In this document: piece after piece, positions 61,873-64,000 of the stretch
How positions within the stretch are numbered: the first letter of the stretch is position 1
Layout: each line of letters starts with the position of its first letter
NCBI GenBank assembly: GCA_023435705.1
Contig: JAEYRH010000003.1
Coordinates: forward strand, 1 to 64,000
Length of the DNA: 64,000 bases
Direction of reading: 5' to 3'
Origin: Bacillota bacterium
Lineage (GTDB): Bacteria; Bacillota; Clostridia; Christensenellales; UMGS416
Position numbers and translations under genes: made by a program
The notes under the pieces: model-generated
What the model was told of the DNA's origin: nothing
What the model saw: the letters and a program-made list of their open reading frames with translations, nothing else
Database searches by the model: none

Positions 61873-64000
61873 ATGCCCCGCAACCCAAACATCAAGAAAG
61901 TCCTCGTGATCGGCTCCGGCCCCATTATCATCGGTCAGGCAGCCGAGTTCGACTATGCCGGCACCCAGGCCTGCCGGGCCCTCAAGGAAGAGGGAATCGA
62001 AGTGGTGCTGGTAAACTCCAACCCAGCCACGATCATGACCGACAGCAACATCGCTGACCGCGTCTATCTGGAGCCGCTGACGCCTGAGGTGATCAAAAAT
62101 ATCATCCGGCGGGAAAAGCCCGACAGCCTGCTGCCCACTCTTGGTGGCCAGACCGGCCTCAACCTTGCTGTGGAGTTGGCAGAGAGCGGCTTTCTGGACG
62201 AGGCCGGGGTGAGGCTGCTGGGCACGCCGGTGGACTCGATCCACAAAGCGGAGGACCGCGATGAGTTTAAAAAGACGATGCTGGAGATCGGCGAGCCCTG
62301 CATCGACAGCGTGATCGTCACCGATGTGGATGCGGCGCTGGAGTTTGGCGACCGCGTGGGCTATCCCCTGATCGTACGGCCGGCTTACACACTGGGCGGT
62401 AGCGGCGGCGGCATTGCCAACGATGGCTTGGAGCTGGCGCAGATCACCTCCGACGGCCTGCGGTACTCCCGCGTGAAGCAGTGTCTGATCGAGAAGAGTG
62501 TAGCCGGCTGGAAGGAAATCGAGTATGAGGTGATGCGCGACAGCAAGGGCAACTGCATCATCGTCTGCAACATGGAAAACATTGACCCGGTGGGCATCCA
62601 CACCGGCGACAGCATCGTGGTGGCCCCAAGCCAGACGTTGCGCGACGCCGAATACCAGATGCTGCGCACGGCTGCCATCAACATCATCAACGCGCTGAAG
62701 ATCGAGGGCGGCTGCAACGTGCAGTATGCACTGGACCCGGAGAGCATGAAATACGGCGTGATCGAGGTGAACCCCCGCGTGAGCCGCAGCTCGGCGTTGG
62801 CGAGCAAGGCCACCGGCTACCCGATCGCCAAGGTGGCCACGAAAATCGCCATCGGCTATGGGCTGGATGAGATCAAGAACGCAGTGACCGGCAAGACCTA
62901 CGCTTGCTTCGAGCCCACGCTCGATTATGTGGTTTGCAAGTTCCCCCGCTGGCCGTTTGACAAGTTCACCAAGGCTGAGAAGACGCTGGGCACCCGCATG
63001 AAAGCCACCGGCGAAGTGATGTCCATCGGCGCCAACTTCGAGCAGGCCTTTCTGAAGGCCATCCGGTCTCTTGAGCTGGGCCTTAACAGCTGCGAGTTCA
63101 AGGGTGCGACCAGCCGCAGCGATGAGGACATTGAAAAGCTGTTGCACTGGCAAAGCGATGAGCGCATCTATGTGGTCACCGAAGCGCTGCGCCGGGGTGT
63201 GACCGAACAGCACATCTTTGACATCACCAAGATCGATCAGTGGTACCTGCACAAATTCAAAAACATCGTGACCGAAGAGGAACGGGTGAAACGTGAAGGC
63301 ATCGCCTGCCTGGACGGACCCTATCTGAAAAAGCTCAAGAAGATGGGTTTCAGCGACCAGGCGCTGGCGAAGTGGACCGGAAAATCGGAGCTTGAGATCC
63401 GGGCGCTCCGCAAGGGCTTCGGCATCCTGCCCACCTATAAAATGGTGGACACCTGCGGCGCGGAGTTTGACGCGGTGAGCCCTTATTACTACTCCACCTA
63501 CGACGACGAAAATGAAGCCCGAAACTCCGGACGTAAAACCGTTGTCGTGCTGGGCTCAGGGCCCATCCGCATCGGCCAGGGCGTGGAGTTCGACTACTGC
63601 TCAGTGCACTGCATCTGGGCGCTGCGCGAGGCAGGGTATGACACCGTGATCATCAACAACAACCCCGAGACCGTGTCCACCGACTTTGACACATCAGACC
63701 GGCTCTACTTCGAACCATTGACCGCAGAGGACATGTGGAACGTGCTGGAGCTGGAGCAGCCGGAGGGTGTTGTGGTGCAGTTCGGCGGCCAGACGGCGAT
63801 CAAGCTGGCCAAGTATGTCGAACAGATGGGCTACCGAATTATCGGTACACAATTGAAAGACATCAACGCTGCTGAAGACCGCGAGGAGTTTGACGCTCTC
63901 CTTGAACGCACCGGCATCGCCCGCCCGAAGGGTGAGACGGTGTTCACTTCGGAGCAGGCCCTTGCAGCCGCCAACCGATTGGGTTACCCGGTGCTGGTGC
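61873..64000 (+). CDS. carB: carbamoyl-phosphate synthase large subunit (3' end outside window)
   Basis: The first 709 or so residues of about 1060 are present. They include the first ATP-grasp half (IGSGPIIIGQAAEFDYAGTQ, RPAYTLGGSGGG, EVNPRVSRSSALASKATGYP), the oligomerisation domain and the start of the second half (LGSGPIRIGQGVEFDYCSVH). AGGAG lies upstream of the ATG at 61873. It makes carbamoyl phosphate for pyrimidines and arginine. No stop before the edge. Confidence 0.97.
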   Translation, partial: MPRNPNIKKVLVIGSGPIIIGQAAEFDYAGTQACRALKEEGIEVVLVNSNPATIMTDSNIADRVYLEPLTPEVIKNIIRREKPDSLLPTLGGQTGLNLAVELAESGFLDEAGVRLLGTPVDSIHKAEDRDEFKKTMLEIGEPCIDSVIVTDVDAALEFGDRVGYPLIVRPAYTLGGSGGGIANDGLELAQITSDGLRYSRVKQCLIEKSVAGWKEIEYEVMRDSKGNCIIVCNMENIDPVGIHTGDSIVVAPSQTLRDAEYQMLRTAAINIINALKIEGGCNVQYALDPESMKYGVIEVNPRVSRSSALASKATGYPIAKVATKIAIGYGLDEIKNAVTGKTYACFEPTLDYVVCKFPRWPFDKFTKAEKTLGTRMKATGEVMSIGANFEQAFLKAIRSLELGLNSCEFKGATSRSDEDIEKLLHWQSDERIYVVTEALRRGVTEQHIFDITKIDQWYLHKFKNIVTEEERVKREGIACLDGPYLKKLKKMGFSDQALAKWTGKSELEIRALRKGFGILPTYKMVDTCGAEFDAVSPYYYSTYDDENEARNSGRKTVVVLGSGPIRIGQGVEFDYCSVHCIWALREAGYDTVIINNNPETVSTDFDTSDRLYFEPLTAEDMWNVLELEQPEGVVVQFGGQTAIKLAKYVEQMGYRIIGTQLKDINAAEDREEFDALLERTGIARPKGETVFTSEQALAAANRLGYPVLV

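Noticed and set aside
61669..63252. 527-codon minus-strand ORF
   Set aside because: It is antisense to carB, which has full family motifs; the ORF is a shadow of high-GC codon use.
1..64000. CRISPR arrays, rRNA and tRNA genes
   Set aside because: Looked for regularly spaced direct repeats and for tRNA/rRNA landmarks; none were seen, though a covariance search would be more sensitive.

Overview
The window reads as chromosome of a fairly GC-rich member of Bacillota, class Clostridia, probably a strict anaerobe. This is inference. It rests on frequent TTG/GTG starts behind strong AGGAGG-type ribosome binding sites, PyrR attenuation of the pyr genes, an FMN riboswitch on ribU, zinc-type S14, S4, L24 and Adk, an adk-map-KOW-infA stretch inside the ribosomal cluster, an ADP-forming acyl-CoA synthetase, and GC-rich palindromic intergenic repeats. 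I cannot name a genus.

Layout. 1-231: a strongly folded RNA-like segment ending in a terminator. 329-952: a rhomboid protease. 1098-5352: pstS-pstC-pstA-pstB-phoU behind Pho-box-like tandem repeats, followed by a fragment of an OmpR/PhoB-type regulator. 5684-8002: a GH31 alpha-xylosidase. 8069-12264 (mostly minus): HD hydrolase, peroxiredoxin, ADP-forming acyl-CoA synthetase with reversed domain order, Fur-family regulator. 12480-15704: a membrane-anchored M1 aminopeptidase and a LysM-G5-M23 cell-wall peptidase. 15787-19497 (minus): FAD oxidoreductase, rimI-tsaB-tsaE, and ribU under an FMN riboswitch.

20754-36380 is the S10-spc-alpha ribosomal superoperon, about 15.6 kb and 31 genes from rpsJ to rplQ, including secY, adk, map, a KOW protein, infA, the short rpmJ and rpoA. 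It starts after a structured leader. L17 carries an insertion and several other r-proteins carry charged N-terminal extensions.

36430-41240 is an AT-rich accessory island: a HEAT-like lipoprotein with an abnormal end, a small ORF, a GC-rich 381-bp segment bounded by an exact 11-bp inverted repeat whose minus strand has the layout of a group I intron core, an unrecognised membrane protein, an IS1595-type transposase and a HEAT-repeat protein. Next come a small beta-barrel-like protein, a frameshifted AraC/GyrI regulator, glnK and amtB (amtB with an attenuator-like leader), an SH3-SH3-M14 lipoprotein overlapping tail-to-tail with an alanine racemase family gene, and a lipoprotein / histidine kinase / response regulator operon.

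51113-56117 holds a DJ-1/PfpI protein, an S66 LD-carboxypeptidase, a D-aminoacylase-like amidohydrolase, a P-loop kinase and YchF. 56269-64000 is the pyrimidine operon pyrR-pyrB-pyrC-pyrF-carA-carB: promoter, PyrR-type attenuator, and three gaps filled with palindromic GC-rich repeats. carB runs off the right edge. Together pst/phoU, amtB/glnK, pyr/car and the ribosomal operon make the window mostly core growth and nutrient-uptake machinery, with one clear accessory island.
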